The position numbers were made by a program, and so were the translations under genes. A model generated the notes under the pieces. The model was given only the letters and a program-made list of their open reading frames with translations. It did not search any database and was not told where the DNA came from. A stretch of 64,000 nt of DNA, from the NCBI RefSeq assembly GCF_017592545.1, contig NZ_JAGFOA010000008.1, positions 1-64,000 of the forward strand, given 5' to 3'. This document shows, piece after piece, positions 19,201-31,168 of the stretch. How positions within the stretch are numbered: position 1 is the stretch's first letter; each line of letters opens with the position of its first letter. The DNA is from Microbacterium stercoris. Its GTDB lineage: Bacteria; Actinomycetota; Actinomycetes; Actinomycetales; Microbacteriaceae.

Positions 19201-19573
19201 CCTGTCGGCCGAGAAGATCGATCTCGAGGGCCGTCACGTCGCGCTCTACGACCACATCGGCGAGAAGTCGGGCGGTGAGTCGCAGGAGCTTGTGGCCTTC
19301 ATCGTCGGCGCCGCTCTGCGCTACCAGCTCGGCGACGCCGACGCCCAGCGCCCGCGCTACGCGCCGGTGCTGCTCGACGAGGCGCTCATCAAGGCCGACG
19401 CGCAGTTCTCGGGCCGCGCGGTCGGGGCCTGGCGCGGCCTCGGCTTCCAGCTCGTCATCGGCGCGCCCAACGACAAGGTCTCGGCCCTCGAGCCCCACGT
19501 CGACGCCTCCTACGTTGTGCTCAAGGACGCCACCGGCCGCTCGCGCGCGAAGGCCGTGGTCGGCGTCGGCTGA
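16208..19573 (+). CDS. jetC: JetC/MksB-like SMC ATPase
   Basis: A 1121-residue MukB-like SMC protein, the motor of Wadjet/Mks loop-extruding complexes. Walker A is GGSGSGKST (residues 50-58). A long coiled coil follows, interrupted by a hinge-like globular region around residues 490-640 ([20 protein letters not shown]). Near the C-terminus lie the signature [10 protein letters not shown] (about 1018) and Walker [12 protein letters not shown] (about 1055), so all ATPase motifs are intact. It overlaps jetB by 4 nt. The gene that should follow, jetD, is absent; the next 900 bp hold only repeats, and then a PadR gene faces the other way. Confidence 0.9.
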   Translation: MTMIETLFGLIPAASTGQQWIARDLQLVNWGGYDGHHTVRFAPGATLLSGGSGSGKSTLMDAYIALLMPHTVPFNGASNGGVIGRPRGKDQRNVLSYARGKVDESRTDEGTRQRVLRGDGEDIWSAIAMTWADQGGQVFTAIRAWYVPAGARAIEELTTVRATIDGAFDLTQLGPAADAKFARARLTAAGLVCFDTDKDFTARLHSTLGIGAAGGGAKAIALLARIQAGQQITTVDALYKAMVLEEPDTLAKADEVVAHFDELSDTRERMLTARQQVRALTPIRQHRAAVDAARARLELIAQVGTPDDDTAPVALWRHERRLELLRDVEDDVRVRSRAADDKVSDLDAALRARKSELAGVREMLWASGGQQLQTAQREQAAAQDRLVAAQAARARLDRALETLGASADSAADLERLAAAGRTRLADKDARYATFADRDRARDLVRETEAALKELRLERGALAARHGNIPERLHQARVALAIAADMDPSELPFVAELIEVQTVHEPWRDAFGMALGGFATTLLIDSERIGAFRAAIDKVPSRERIRFEGVQLGLTVDVRPDANTLPGRLDYATSPFADWLRSRLVDRFSYVCVESAKEMSGYSKALTRSGQTSEGLRGAHGGSPSGSVIGFTNARRIAQLDVQIQAAERSWVIATQGLRRADEAFAQDDERKDAFKVVIETPWDQVDTVATEAEIERWTARIDELTAGNVELGPLRERAAELDDLVDELGQQLGSAKTAAAALHEEWEKITDQVDLSSRALEAADQDDDDTALDEAHAARRAYLDELLADDETPQAGAADPRAALAAFDAVAARAAERLRHDTETAERAIETGCEALSSLFEGFLRQWPDPNLGTDPDRSYAEFEQILVALEGDGLHELEEEWRRSLLRLSGDDLSDLEYALRRARSEITQRIDPVNQILAELPFADDDHRLRIEAAPVRSVALLSFQRELKELRELLSHRATEADRETRYGRMARLIDRIRREAPDFVELVDVRRHVRLSAEKIDLEGRHVALYDHIGEKSGGESQELVAFIVGAALRYQLGDADAQRPRYAPVLLDEALIKADAQFSGRAVGAWRGLGFQLVIGAPNDKVSALEPHVDASYVVLKDATGRSRAKAVVGVG

Positions 19574-19576
19574 CGC

Positions 19577-20482
19577 CCCGCGCGGCGCGCGGGCGCGGTG
19601 CCGACCCTCTCGTTCGTCGAGCGAGCGGAGCGAGTCGAGACGCAGGAAACGCGGCTGGGGTTGTGGCCGCGCGGGGTGTGCCCGCGGGGCTTGGGGCGTG
19701 CGGGGCGCCACCCTCCTCGTTCGTCGAGCGAGCGGAGCGAGTCGAGACGCCGGAAACCGCGGGCGGGTTGTGGCCGCGCGGGCTGTGCCCGCGGGGCTTG
19801 GGGCTTGCGGGGCGCCACCCTCCTCGTTCGTCGAGCGAGCGGAGCGAGTCGAGACGCCGGAAACGGGGCTCGTTGTTTGGGTGCCGCGGAGGCTTGGGCG
19901 TTTCGACTCGGTCGTTCCTCCCTCGCTCAACGAGCGGGGGTGGTTTGGGCGCCGGGGCACATCTGCGCCGCGGGGGCACATCCGGCGGGCTGTCGTGTCG
20001 CGGGGCGGGTGTGGTGCCGCGACGCACGATGTGTTCTCGCGGCGCCCCACCCTGCTCGTTCGTCGAGCGAGCGGAGCGAGTCGAGACGCCGGTGACCGCG
20101 AACGGGTTGTGGCCTCGCGCGGGCTTGGGCGTTTCGACTCGGTCGTTCCTCCCTCGCTCAACGAGCGGGGCGAGTGCCGGCCCCGCGGGCCGACCGCCGC
20201 GCGGGCTTGGGCGTTTCGACTCGGTCGTTCCTCCCTCGCTCAACGAGCGGAGGCGGCTAGGGCGCCGGGGCACATCTGCGGCGCGGGGGCACATCCGGCG
20301 GGGTGTGGTGTCGCGGGGCGGGTGTTGTGCCGCGACGCACCATGTGTTCTCGCGGGGCGCCACCCTCCTCGTTCGTCGAGCGAGCGGGGGGTGCCGGCCC
20401 CGCGGGCCGACCGCCGCGCGGGGCGTGGGCGTTTCGACTCGGTCGTTCCTCCCTCGCTCAACGAGCGGGGAGGGGCGCGGGG
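19577..20482. repeat. 900-bp gene-free cluster of dispersed repeats after jetC
   Basis: No credible gene is present. Forward copies (CTCGTTCGTCGAGCGAGCGG...GTCGAGACGC) lie at 19609-19643, 19716-19750, 19823-19857 and 20055-20089, with a shortened copy at 20368-20389. Reverse copies (GCGTTTCGACTCGGTCGTTC...CAACGAGCG) lie at 19898-19936, 20129-20167, 20211-20249 and 20429-20467. A longer direct repeat of about 130 bp, beginning near GGCGCCGGGGCACATC, occurs around 19944-20076 and 20257-20389 (offset 313 bp). This is the position at which jetD normally lies. Confidence 0.9.
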
Positions 20483-21088
20483 CTAGGAGGCCGAGTGCGC
20501 GTCTTCGGGGCCGTAGAGCGAGTCGAGCAGCGCCTGGCCCTGCTCTCCCCAGGCGATCTCGGCGCGGGCGCGGGCGACGAGGCCCTCGTAGCCGAAGCGC
20601 TTGAAGGCGACCGTGCGGTCGTGATCGCGGGGGTCGGTCACCGCGAGCCGTCGCTGCAGCATCGGGTTCTCGCGGGCGTCGATGCGGACGAGCTCGGCCT
20701 CCCACTGCTCGAGCTCTCCGCGCCAGTGCCGGATGTGATCGGCCAGGAACGCGCGGGCCGCGTCCGACGTCGCCGCTTCGAGATACGCCGCCTTCAGGTT
20801 CGCGGGCTCGCGCACGCGGGCGTAGGGCAGCGGATCCTGCATCCATCGCGTGTACGCCGCCTCGCCCTCCTCGGTGAGGTGGTAGACGCGCCGGGTGCCG
20901 CGCTCGCCGCGGGCCTGGTCCTCGCCGACGACGAGCCCCTCGCCCTCCATCTTGCGCAGCTCGGGGTAGATCTGGCTGTCGGGCGCGTGCCACAGGTGGC
21001 CGACGGACACCTGGAACTGCTTCTGCAGGTCGTATCCGGACAGCGGGCCGACGCGCAGCAGCGAGATCAGTGCATAACGCAGGCTCAT
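20483..21088 (-). CDS. PadR-family transcriptional regulator
   Basis: A 201-residue PadR repressor. It has an N-terminal winged helix (MSLRYALISLLRVGPLSGYDL, HAPDSQIYPELRKMEGEGLV) and the C-terminal dimerisation helices of the Vir_act_alpha_C type. PadR proteins often control phenolic-acid or drug-efflux genes. ATG 21088 is chosen because AAGGGA lies 7 nt upstream; an earlier ATG at 21118 has no ribosome site. It is transcribed away from the demethylase operon end, separated from it by a terminator. The target genes are not evident; the neighbouring aromatic genes are a reasonable guess. Confidence 0.88.
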   Translation of the reverse strand: MSLRYALISLLRVGPLSGYDLQKQFQVSVGHLWHAPDSQIYPELRKMEGEGLVVGEDQARGERGTRRVYHLTEEGEAAYTRWMQDPLPYARVREPANLKAAYLEAATSDAARAFLADHIRHWRGELEQWEAELVRIDARENPMLQRRLAVTDPRDHDRTVAFKRFGYEGLVARARAEIAWGEQGQALLDSLYGPEDAHSAS

Positions 21089-21146
21089 GTGCCCGTCCCT
21101 TCTGGTGCTGATGACCATTGTGGCCGAAAAGCCTCAACCGATATGA

Positions 21147-21182
21147 CACGGGGCTCGAGTGCCGTGGCACTCGAGCCCCGTG
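21147..21182 (-). terminator. strong hairpin after the ligM operon
   Basis: A perfect 17-bp stem (CACGGGGCTCGAGTGCC paired with GGCACTCGAGCCCCGTG) has a 2-nt gap between its arms. It lies 8 bp beyond the ligM stop codon. A rho-independent-type terminator for metF-purU-ligM is likely, although no strong U-tract follows. Confidence 0.8.
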
Positions 21183-21189
21183 GGGGTGA

Positions 21190-24397
<3,208 letters not shown>

Positions 24398-24445
24398 CCG
24401 GCGCGTCCTTCCGAGGCGCATCGTCGCGCCTCGCCGTGGACTTTA

Positions 24446-24472
24446 CCTATGTCGATAGGGAATGTCCATAGG
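24446..24472. promoter_or_regulatory. possible operator upstream of metF
   Basis: CCTAT-GTCG-ATAGG (24446-24459) is a small inverted repeat. A further half site, CCATAGG, follows at 24466-24472. This AT-containing patch is the only one between the divergently oriented end of the MFS gene and metF. It probably holds the operon promoter and a regulator site. The regulator is unknown; the nearby IclR, TetR and PadR proteins are candidates. Confidence 0.45.
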
Positions 24473-24507
24473 GGAAGTGTCTTGTCGCGCTCGACGCGCG
24501 GCGGCGC

Positions 24508-25713
24508 TCAGTGGTCGAGCACAAAGCGCTCGCGGCCCACGGTGAGGCCGAGCAGGCCCTGCGTGACCAGCAGCAGCGCGGCGAAGACGAGCGGGGCGAC
24601 CCAGCCCGACGTGGCCGTGTGCAGCAGCCCGAACACGATCGGGGGCATCGCCGCGAAGGCGTAGCCGACCGACTGGCCCATGCCGCTGAGGGCGGAGGCG
24701 ATCTGCGGGTCGCGGGCGCGCGACGCCATGAGCGTCAACGACATCGTCAGCGATGCGCCGCTGGTGAGGCCCGTCATCATGCCCCACCAGAGGATCCCGC
24801 CGGGCACGAGGATCATCCCGATCACGGCTGCGAATCCGAGGATCGGCAGCAGCGCCGGCACCCAGCGCTCCATCCGTCCGCGCAGGATGAGCGGCAGCGC
24901 GAGGGACGACAGCACGCCCGTGATCTGGAACATCATCGTGTCGACGCCCGACTGCGCTTCACCCCGCCCGTAGGAGATCGCCATCGGCGCGATCCAGGTG
25001 AGCATCACGTAGAACGTCGACGACTGCACGCCGAAGTACGCGCCCACCTGCCAGGCGACCGGATCGCCCCAGACGCTCGGCCCCTTGGGACGGTGGCGGG
25101 TGATCGGACCATGCCCGGCGCGGCGATGGTGGATCGCCCAGAGGGTCAGGGCGAACGGCAGGGTCGCGGCGACGGCGAGCAGCGCGACGCGCCATCCGGT
25201 GGATCCTTCTCCCGCGGCCTGCGCGATGGGCACCACCACGCCCGAGGCGATCGCGCCGCATCCCGCGAGCAGCGAGGTGTAGATGCCGGTGACCAGCGGC
25301 ACGCGTGAGCCGAACGAGTGCTTCACCACCGCCGGCAGCAGCACGTTCGCCGCGGCCAGGGCGGCGCCGATCACCGCGGTGCCGATCCAGAGGCTCGCGA
25401 TCGGCCAGCGCGCGCCGGGGAGGGGCGGGAGAGACCGGATCACCGTGCCTGCAATCAGCAGCACCAGTGCGACGGTGAGCACGCGGTTGATGCCCCAGCG
25501 CTGCGCCGCGGTGTGCGCGAGCGGCGAGCACAGGGCCCAGGCGATCAGCGGCACCGACGTCAGTCCGCTGAGGGTGGCGAGCTGCGCCCCCGTGTCGGCC
25601 GTGAGCTGCTCGAGCAGGGGGCCGATGCCGGTGATCGTCGCGCGCATGTTGACCGCGATCAGGCACAGGGTGAGGAGGAGGAACCCGAGATGGGTGGCGC
25701 GCGATCGGGTCAT
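24508..25713 (-). CDS. MFS transporter, CynX/NimT type
   Basis: A 401-residue transporter with twelve predicted membrane segments. It begins MTRSRATHLGFLLLTLCLIA and contains the CynX/NimT-like stretch NMRATITGIGPLLEQL. ATG 25713 is preceded on its own strand by TAGAGT plus eight bases, suggesting a leaderless start; in-frame codons further upstream have no support. It lies between the demethylase operon and a TetR gene on the same strand. It may take up or export a small anion or aromatic acid, but the substrate is not known. Confidence 0.82.
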   Translation of the reverse strand: MTRSRATHLGFLLLTLCLIAVNMRATITGIGPLLEQLTADTGAQLATLSGLTSVPLIAWALCSPLAHTAAQRWGINRVLTVALVLLIAGTVIRSLPPLPGARWPIASLWIGTAVIGAALAAANVLLPAVVKHSFGSRVPLVTGIYTSLLAGCGAIASGVVVPIAQAAGEGSTGWRVALLAVAATLPFALTLWAIHHRRAGHGPITRHRPKGPSVWGDPVAWQVGAYFGVQSSTFYVMLTWIAPMAISYGRGEAQSGVDTMMFQITGVLSSLALPLILRGRMERWVPALLPILGFAAVIGMILVPGGILWWGMMTGLTSGASLTMSLTLMASRARDPQIASALSGMGQSVGYAFAAMPPIVFGLLHTATSGWVAPLVFAALLLVTQGLLGLTVGRERFVLDH

Positions 25714-25788
25714 AAGGCGCGACTCTATCCGGTGCGGGGCGGTCGGCCCTCGCCACACAACCGGGGAGTGGCGGCGGTCATCCGCTCA

Positions 25789-25819
25789 CTCGTTCAGCGG
25801 TCGAAGCGACCGAGACGCC
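25789..25819. repeat. degenerate dispersed-repeat copy
   Basis: CTCGTTCAGCGGTCGAAGCG followed by ACCGAGACGCC matches the dispersed repeat in plan but with several changes and a short deletion. It is probably an old, decayed copy. It lies in the 143-bp space between the MFS and TetR genes. Confidence 0.5.
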
Positions 25820-25856
25820 GCGTTTGCGCGGGCGACTCAGGGTGACGGCGAGCGAC

Positions 25857-26438
25857 TCAGCGCACGCGAAGGCCGTCGAGCGCGAGGGCGATGATGCGCT
25901 CGCGCTGCGCCGTGTCGTCGAATGCGATGCCGGCGATGCCCGACATCAGGCGCACGGCGTCCTGGATCGACACATCGCGGCGCACGAGCCCGGCCTGCTG
26001 GGCGCGCTCGAGCAGCGGGGTGCCGGCGCCGTACATGGCGCCGCGACAGCTGACGAGCACGCTCGATTCCTTGTTCAGGCTCTCCAGCAGCACCTTTTTG
26101 GTGCCCACGTAGTCGACGAAGCGGTCGAACCAGGTCGTGAGGCCGGTCCAGGGCTCCAGCTTCGCCGCTTCGGTGCCGGCGGCCACGAGCTTCTCGACCT
26201 CGGCGACGTAGACGGCCTCGATGAGCGCGGTGCGCGTGGGGAAGTTGCGGTAGAGCGTGCCGATGCCCACCCCCGCGCGCCGGGCGATGTCCTCGAGCGA
26301 TGCCTCGGTGCCGTGCTCGGCGAAGGCGTCGCGGGCCGCGGCGAGCAGGGCGTCGAAGTTGCGGCGCGCGTCGGAGCGCTGGGGGCGCTGGATGCCGCTC
26401 CACGCGGGCAGGGTCGCCTCGGTGGTGGTGCTCGACAT
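25857..26438 (-). CDS. TetR-family transcriptional regulator
   Basis: A 193-residue repressor. The N-terminal helix-turn-helix is LEDIARRAGVGIGTLYRNFP and a ligand-binding domain of the SbtR-like type follows. GGAG lies just before ATG 26438; an upstream ATG at 26519 is unlikely. It is divergent from a DHA2 efflux transporter gene, and two copies of GGAGG-N3-CCTCC stand between the genes. It most likely represses both. Confidence 0.92.
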   Translation of the reverse strand: MSSTTTEATLPAWSGIQRPQRSDARRNFDALLAAARDAFAEHGTEASLEDIARRAGVGIGTLYRNFPTRTALIEAVYVAEVEKLVAAGTEAAKLEPWTGLTTWFDRFVDYVGTKKVLLESLNKESSVLVSCRGAMYGAGTPLLERAQQAGLVRRDVSIQDAVRLMSGIAGIAFDDTAQRERIIALALDGLRVR

Positions 26439-26468
26439 GACTCTCCAGAGAAAAAACGGATCGGCGGC

Positions 26469-26524
26469 TTGCGAAACGGAGGAACCCTCCGGTAACGTCT
26501 CATCCATAACCGGAGGCATCCTCC
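26469..26524. promoter_or_regulatory. divergent promoter with twin TetR-type palindromes
   Basis: GGAGG-AAC-CCTCC (26478-26490) and GGAGG-CAT-CCTCC (26512-26524) are two palindromes 34 bp apart. TTGCGA (26469-26474), an 18-bp spacer and TAACGT (26493-26498) form a candidate plus-strand promoter for the MFS gene. A larger inverted pair, CCTCCGGT and ACCGGAGG, brackets the -10. Binding by the adjacent TetR protein is inferred. Confidence 0.65.
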
Positions 26525-26593
26525 GAATGGAGCCTCACTTCCACTTTAGCTCCGATCATCCGGCTTCTCCACCCCCTGAACGGACGGCACCTC

Positions 26594-28120
26594 ATGCGAA
26601 CCACTCCCGCTCGCACGCCGCGCGCCACCAGCGCACCGCGTTCGCTCCCCGCGCCCCTCGGCGGCATCCGCCGTATCGCTCGCCGCCGCGCGAGCAGCCC
26701 CCAGGCCACCACCCCGCGCCAGGCGCTCACCGCGCTCGGCGTCTCGATCGGCTCGTTCGCGAGTCTGCAGTCGCTGCTCGTGCCGGTGCTGCCGGTGATG
26801 CAGCGCGAGCTGCAGACCGATGCCGTCGGCATCACCTGGGCCCTCACCACCTGGCTCATCGTCGCCGCGGTGGCCACCCCGCTGCTCGGCCGCGCGGGCG
26901 ACCTCCACGGCAAGCGCCGCATCTTCCTGATCTCGCTCGCCGCGGTCGCGGCGGGCAGCATCGTCGCCGCCCTCGCCCCGAACCTCGGCGTGCTGCTGCT
27001 CGGCCGTGCCATGCAGGGGCTCGGAGGCGCGATGTTCCCGCTCGCGTTCGGCCTGGTGCGCGACGTGCTGCCGGCTGCCCGCGTCGCGGGCGGCGTCGGC
27101 ATCCTGTCGGCCCTGATCGCGGTCGGATCCGGCATCGGCACGGTTCTCGCCGGGCCCCTGGCGACCGTGATCGGATGGCGCGGGCTGTTCATCCTGCCCC
27201 TCGCCGGCGTCACCATCGGCGCCATCCTGGTGCTGCGCGGAGTGCCCGGCGCGGAGCGCGCCGCGGGGGGACGCATCAACATCCCGTCGGCGCTGCTGCT
27301 GTCGGCCTGGCTTGTGGCGCTGCTGCTGCCGCTGTCGACCGGATCGCAGTGGGGCTGGGGATCGCCGCTCGTGATCGGCCTGTTCGCGCTCGCCGCGGTG
27401 CTGATCGCCCTGTGGATCACCGTGGAGCTGCGCTCGCGCGAGCCGCTCGTCGACCTGCGCATGATGCGCCTGCCCGGTGTGTGGAACGCGAACGTCGCGG
27501 CCATCCTGGTCGGCGCCGCCATGTTCGGCGTGTGGGCGTTCTTCGCCCGCTTCATCCAGGAGCCCGCCACCACCGGATACGGCTTCGGCGCGAGCGTCGC
27601 GACGGCCGGTCTCGTCATGCTGCCCATGCTCGTGCTGATGGCGATCGTCGGGTTCTTCACCGGCCCGATCACCCGCGTGCTGTCGCTGCGCACACAGCTC
27701 GTGCTGGGCACGATCCTGATCTCGGCCTCGACGGCCGGCATGGCGCTGCTGCACGGCGACCTCATGCTGCTCACGATCGAGGCGGCCCTGTTCGGCGTGG
27801 GCCTGGGGGTGTCGTACGCGGCGCTCACGAACCTCGTGATCGGCAGCGTGCCCGTGCACCAGACGGGCGTCGCGGGAGGCATGAACGCCAACCTGCGCAC
27901 GATCGGATCCGCCCTGGGCACCGCCCTCTCGACCGCGATCATTACCGGATCGGCCACGGCTCCCGGTGGCGAGCCCACCGAGCAGGGCTACACGATCGGT
28001 TTCCTCGTGCTCGCGGCGCTTGCCGCCGGCGCGGCGGTGATCGCCCTGCTGTCGCGAACGCCCCGTGACGCGTCGGATGCGCCGGTCGCGGTGCGCGAGC
28101 TCGAGCCTGCGGCGGCCTGA
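26594..28120 (+). CDS. MFS drug-efflux transporter (DHA2 type)
   Basis: A 508-residue membrane protein with about fourteen segments. Recognisable motifs are the loop-2-3 motif LLGRAGDLHGKRRIFLISL and the motif-C-like GSGIGTVLAGPLATVIGWRG. An N-terminal basic stretch of about 45 residues precedes the first segment. Its TetR neighbour and the twin palindromes suggest drug- or solvent-induced efflux by proton antiport. Substrate unknown. The start ATG lies 70 bp after the second palindrome. Confidence 0.88.
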   Translation: MRTTPARTPRATSAPRSLPAPLGGIRRIARRRASSPQATTPRQALTALGVSIGSFASLQSLLVPVLPVMQRELQTDAVGITWALTTWLIVAAVATPLLGRAGDLHGKRRIFLISLAAVAAGSIVAALAPNLGVLLLGRAMQGLGGAMFPLAFGLVRDVLPAARVAGGVGILSALIAVGSGIGTVLAGPLATVIGWRGLFILPLAGVTIGAILVLRGVPGAERAAGGRINIPSALLLSAWLVALLLPLSTGSQWGWGSPLVIGLFALAAVLIALWITVELRSREPLVDLRMMRLPGVWNANVAAILVGAAMFGVWAFFARFIQEPATTGYGFGASVATAGLVMLPMLVLMAIVGFFTGPITRVLSLRTQLVLGTILISASTAGMALLHGDLMLLTIEAALFGVGLGVSYAALTNLVIGSVPVHQTGVAGGMNANLRTIGSALGTALSTAIITGSATAPGGEPTEQGYTIGFLVLAALAAGAAVIALLSRTPRDASDAPVAVRELEPAAA

Positions 28121-28139
28121 CCCCCGCGCCGCTCACCCC

Positions 28140-28285
28140 CTCGCTCGTCGAGCGAGCGAAGCGAGTCGAGACGCCCTGAGCCTCTTCGCAGGCTTGGGCG
28201 TCTCGACTCGGTCGTTCCTCCCTCGCTCGACGAGCGGGTGGGTCCCCCCCGTCGTTCGTCGAGCGAGCGGAGCGAGTCGAGACGC
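28140..28285. repeat. three dispersed-repeat copies
   Basis: A forward copy at 28140-28174, a reverse copy at 28198-28236 and a forward copy at 28251-28285 fill the space between the MFS gene and the convergent purU paralogue. Facing copies could fold into hairpins and end transcription from both sides. Confidence 0.85.
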
Positions 28286-28314
28286 CCAAGCCCCACGACC
28301 GGGCCGGGCGCGCC

Positions 28315-29187
<873 letters not shown>

Positions 29188-29327
29188 GCGATGATCGTAA
29201 CCGTGTCGGGCCGCCGATCCGTCCCGCGTGCCGGGCGCGAGCGCATCCGTCGTCCCGGTCTGCGAGATACCGGCTTGCGTTGATGCGCGGATCCGTCAAC
29301 CCCCTCCGTTTGGTCAATCCGCCTGGA

Positions 29328-29342
29328 TACGTTTGCTCCATG
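29328..29342 (+). promoter_or_regulatory. -10 element before the IclR gene
   Basis: TACGTT (29328-29333) lies 6 nt before ATG 29340 with no ribosome site, suggesting a leaderless transcript. Confidence 0.45.
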
Positions 29343-30140
29343 TCGACCACGATCACTGAAATTCAGGGCATCGCGCCGACGACCGTCGATGCGGACGGAA
29401 TGCTGGCGCGCACGATGCGGATCCTGAGCTGCTTCACTGCCGACGAGCCCGAGCTGTCCGCATCGCGGCTGGGCGCACTGACCGGGCTGTCGTCCTCGAC
29501 GCTGCACCGGATCCTCGCGCAGATGCTCGAGCTCGGGCTGCTGGCGCGCACCCCCGGCCGCCGCTATGCCGTCGGCGCGCGTCTCTGGGAGCTCGGCGAG
29601 CTGTCGCCGCTGGCCCTGCGCCTGCGCGAGACGGCGCTGCCGTATATGTCGCGGCTGTATGAGGCCACGGGCGAGAACGTGCACCTCGCGGTGCTCGATT
29701 CGGCGCAGCCCGAGCAGGCCACCGCGCTGTACGTGGGTCGCCTGTCGGGGCGCACGTCGATTCCGACGCTGAGCCGCATGGGCGGACGCCAGCCGCTGCA
29801 CACGACCGGTGTCGGCAAGGCGCTGCTGGCCACCCAGTCGCCCGAGTGGCTGGAGCGGTTCCTCTCGCGTCCGCTGGAGCGCGAGACCATGCACTCGATC
29901 ACCGACCCGGATGAGGTGCGCGCCGAGATCGATCGCGCCCGGGCCCGCGGTTATGCGACCACGCGCGAGGAGATGACGCTCGGAAACGTCTCGGTCGCCG
30001 CCCACATCGGGTCGGTCGCCGGGCTGCCGCCGACCGCGCTCGGTGTGGTCACCCGCATGGACGGCGCCGACACCCGCCGCCTCGGCGCGCTGGTCACGCA
30101 GACCGCCGCCGACCTCGGACGCGCGCTGCGCGCGGCCTGA
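29340..30140 (+). CDS. IclR-family regulator of aromatic catabolism
   Basis: A 266-residue IclR protein. It has an N-terminal winged helix (SASRLGALTGLSSSTLHRIL) and a C-terminal effector domain (GRQPLHTTGVGKALLA, RARGYATTREEMTLGNVSVA). PcaR, PobR and PcaU are regulators of this family, and this gene lies directly before pcaHGBDC, so control of protocatechuate catabolism is the natural inference. I chose ATG 29340; an earlier ATG at 29283 would add a poorly conserved tail. A hairpin follows the stop, so the pca genes are probably read from their own promoter. Confidence 0.88.
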   Translation: MSTTITEIQGIAPTTVDADGMLARTMRILSCFTADEPELSASRLGALTGLSSSTLHRILAQMLELGLLARTPGRRYAVGARLWELGELSPLALRLRETALPYMSRLYEATGENVHLAVLDSAQPEQATALYVGRLSGRTSIPTLSRMGGRQPLHTTGVGKALLATQSPEWLERFLSRPLERETMHSITDPDEVRAEIDRARARGYATTREEMTLGNVSVAAHIGSVAGLPPTALGVVTRMDGADTRRLGALVTQTAADLGRALRAA

Positions 30141-30149
30141 AGCGACACA

Positions 30150-30190
30150 CTAGGATCCGGATTCGCCGAGGCGGCGATCCGGATCCTTTG
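30150..30190 (+). terminator. hairpin terminator after the IclR gene
   Basis: AGGATCCGGATTCGCC (30150-30165) pairs with GGCGATCCGGATCCT (30171-30185) apart from one bulged base. TTTGTTGTT follows. This has the layout of an intrinsic terminator. Confidence 0.8.
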
Positions 30191-30346
30191 TTGTTCGGTC
30201 TCCGACCGGTGGGGCATCTCGACGTGCTGACCCATTGAGCGGGACTTCAGTCGGTACAACTCCCACTCAACGGGAGAAACGCCCACGATCTGGCATCCCC
30301 CGGCGCGACACTTGAGCCCACCCGAGGCCCCGTCGAAGGAGACGCC

Positions 30347-31168
30347 ATGTCCGAACCTGCCACCCAGGCGGCAGCTCCCGAGTCGTTGCTGCGCTCGGCC
30401 GACTTCCCGCCGCAGTCCCAGATCACGCAGGAGATCATCGATCGCCACGCCGAGGCGCGTGAGCAGATCGCTGCCGGTGAGACGCCCGGCAAGTCGCTGC
30501 GCGATTTCGCTCCGTACCGCTCGAGCATCCTGCGCCACCCGACGAAGAACCCGCGTCTCGTCGACCCCGAGACCATCGAGCTCTACTCGCCGGCGTTCGG
30601 CCAGCGCGATGTCGCCGCGATCGAGGCCGACCTCACGCTGCAGCACACGGGCGAGCCGCAGGGCGAGCGCATCACGGTCACCGGCCGCCTGCTCGACAGT
30701 TGGGGTCGCCCGGTGCGCAACCAGCTCATCGAGGTGTGGCAGGCCAACGCGGCCGGCCGCTACATCCACCAGCGCGACCAGCACCCCGCGCCCCTCGACC
30801 CCAACTTCACCGGCGCGGGTCGGATGATCACCGGCGACGACGGCGAGTACCACTTCACGACCATCAAGCCCGGCCCCTACCCGTGGAAGAACCACATCAA
30901 CGCCTGGCGGCCGGCGCACATCCACTTCTCGATCTTCGGCTCGGGCTTCACGCAGCGCTCGGTCACGCAGATGTACTTCCCGGGTGATCCGCTGTTCGCG
31001 CTCGACCCGATCTACAACACCATCCATGACCAGAAGGACCGCGACCGCCTGATCGCGACCTACGACCACGACCTGACGGTGCCCGAGTTCTCGATGGGCT
31101 ACCGCTGGGACATCATCGTCGACGGCCCCGATGCCACCTGGTTCGAGCCCGAGGAGGGCGAGCACTGA
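30347..31168 (+). CDS. pcaH: protocatechuate 3,4-dioxygenase beta subunit
   Basis: A 273-residue iron-binding subunit of the intradiol dioxygenase that opens protocatechuate to 3-carboxy-cis,cis-muconate. The Fe(III) ligand set of the family is visible: Tyr in GRYIHQ, then Tyr, His and His in YPWKNHINAWRPAHIHFS. The N-terminal leader and RHPTKNPRLVDPETIELYSP are usual for PcaH. GAAGGAG lies 5 nt before the ATG. The stop shares a base with the pcaG start (TGATG), consistent with assembly of equal subunits. Confidence 0.95.
   Translation: MSEPATQAAAPESLLRSADFPPQSQITQEIIDRHAEAREQIAAGETPGKSLRDFAPYRSSILRHPTKNPRLVDPETIELYSPAFGQRDVAAIEADLTLQHTGEPQGERITVTGRLLDSWGRPVRNQLIEVWQANAAGRYIHQRDQHPAPLDPNFTGAGRMITGDDGEYHFTTIKPGPYPWKNHINAWRPAHIHFSIFGSGFTQRSVTQMYFPGDPLFALDPIYNTIHDQKDRDRLIATYDHDLTVPEFSMGYRWDIIVDGPDATWFEPEEGEH

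Noticed and set aside
15956..20161. A 1401-codon minus-strand frame opposite jetC
   Set aside because: Composition is that of a shadow frame; jetC on the plus strand has all SMC motifs.
19598..20604. Several open frames of 160-640 codons in the repeat cluster after jetC
   Set aside because: Their products are repeated readings of the dispersed repeat (RSSSERSESRRR, LVRRASGASRDAG). They have no independent domain, no ribosome site and no jetD resemblance.
28121..28314. Transposon ends or an insertion sequence
   Set aside because: The inverted sequences are copies of the dispersed repeat; no transposase gene or target-site duplication could be seen here or elsewhere in the window.
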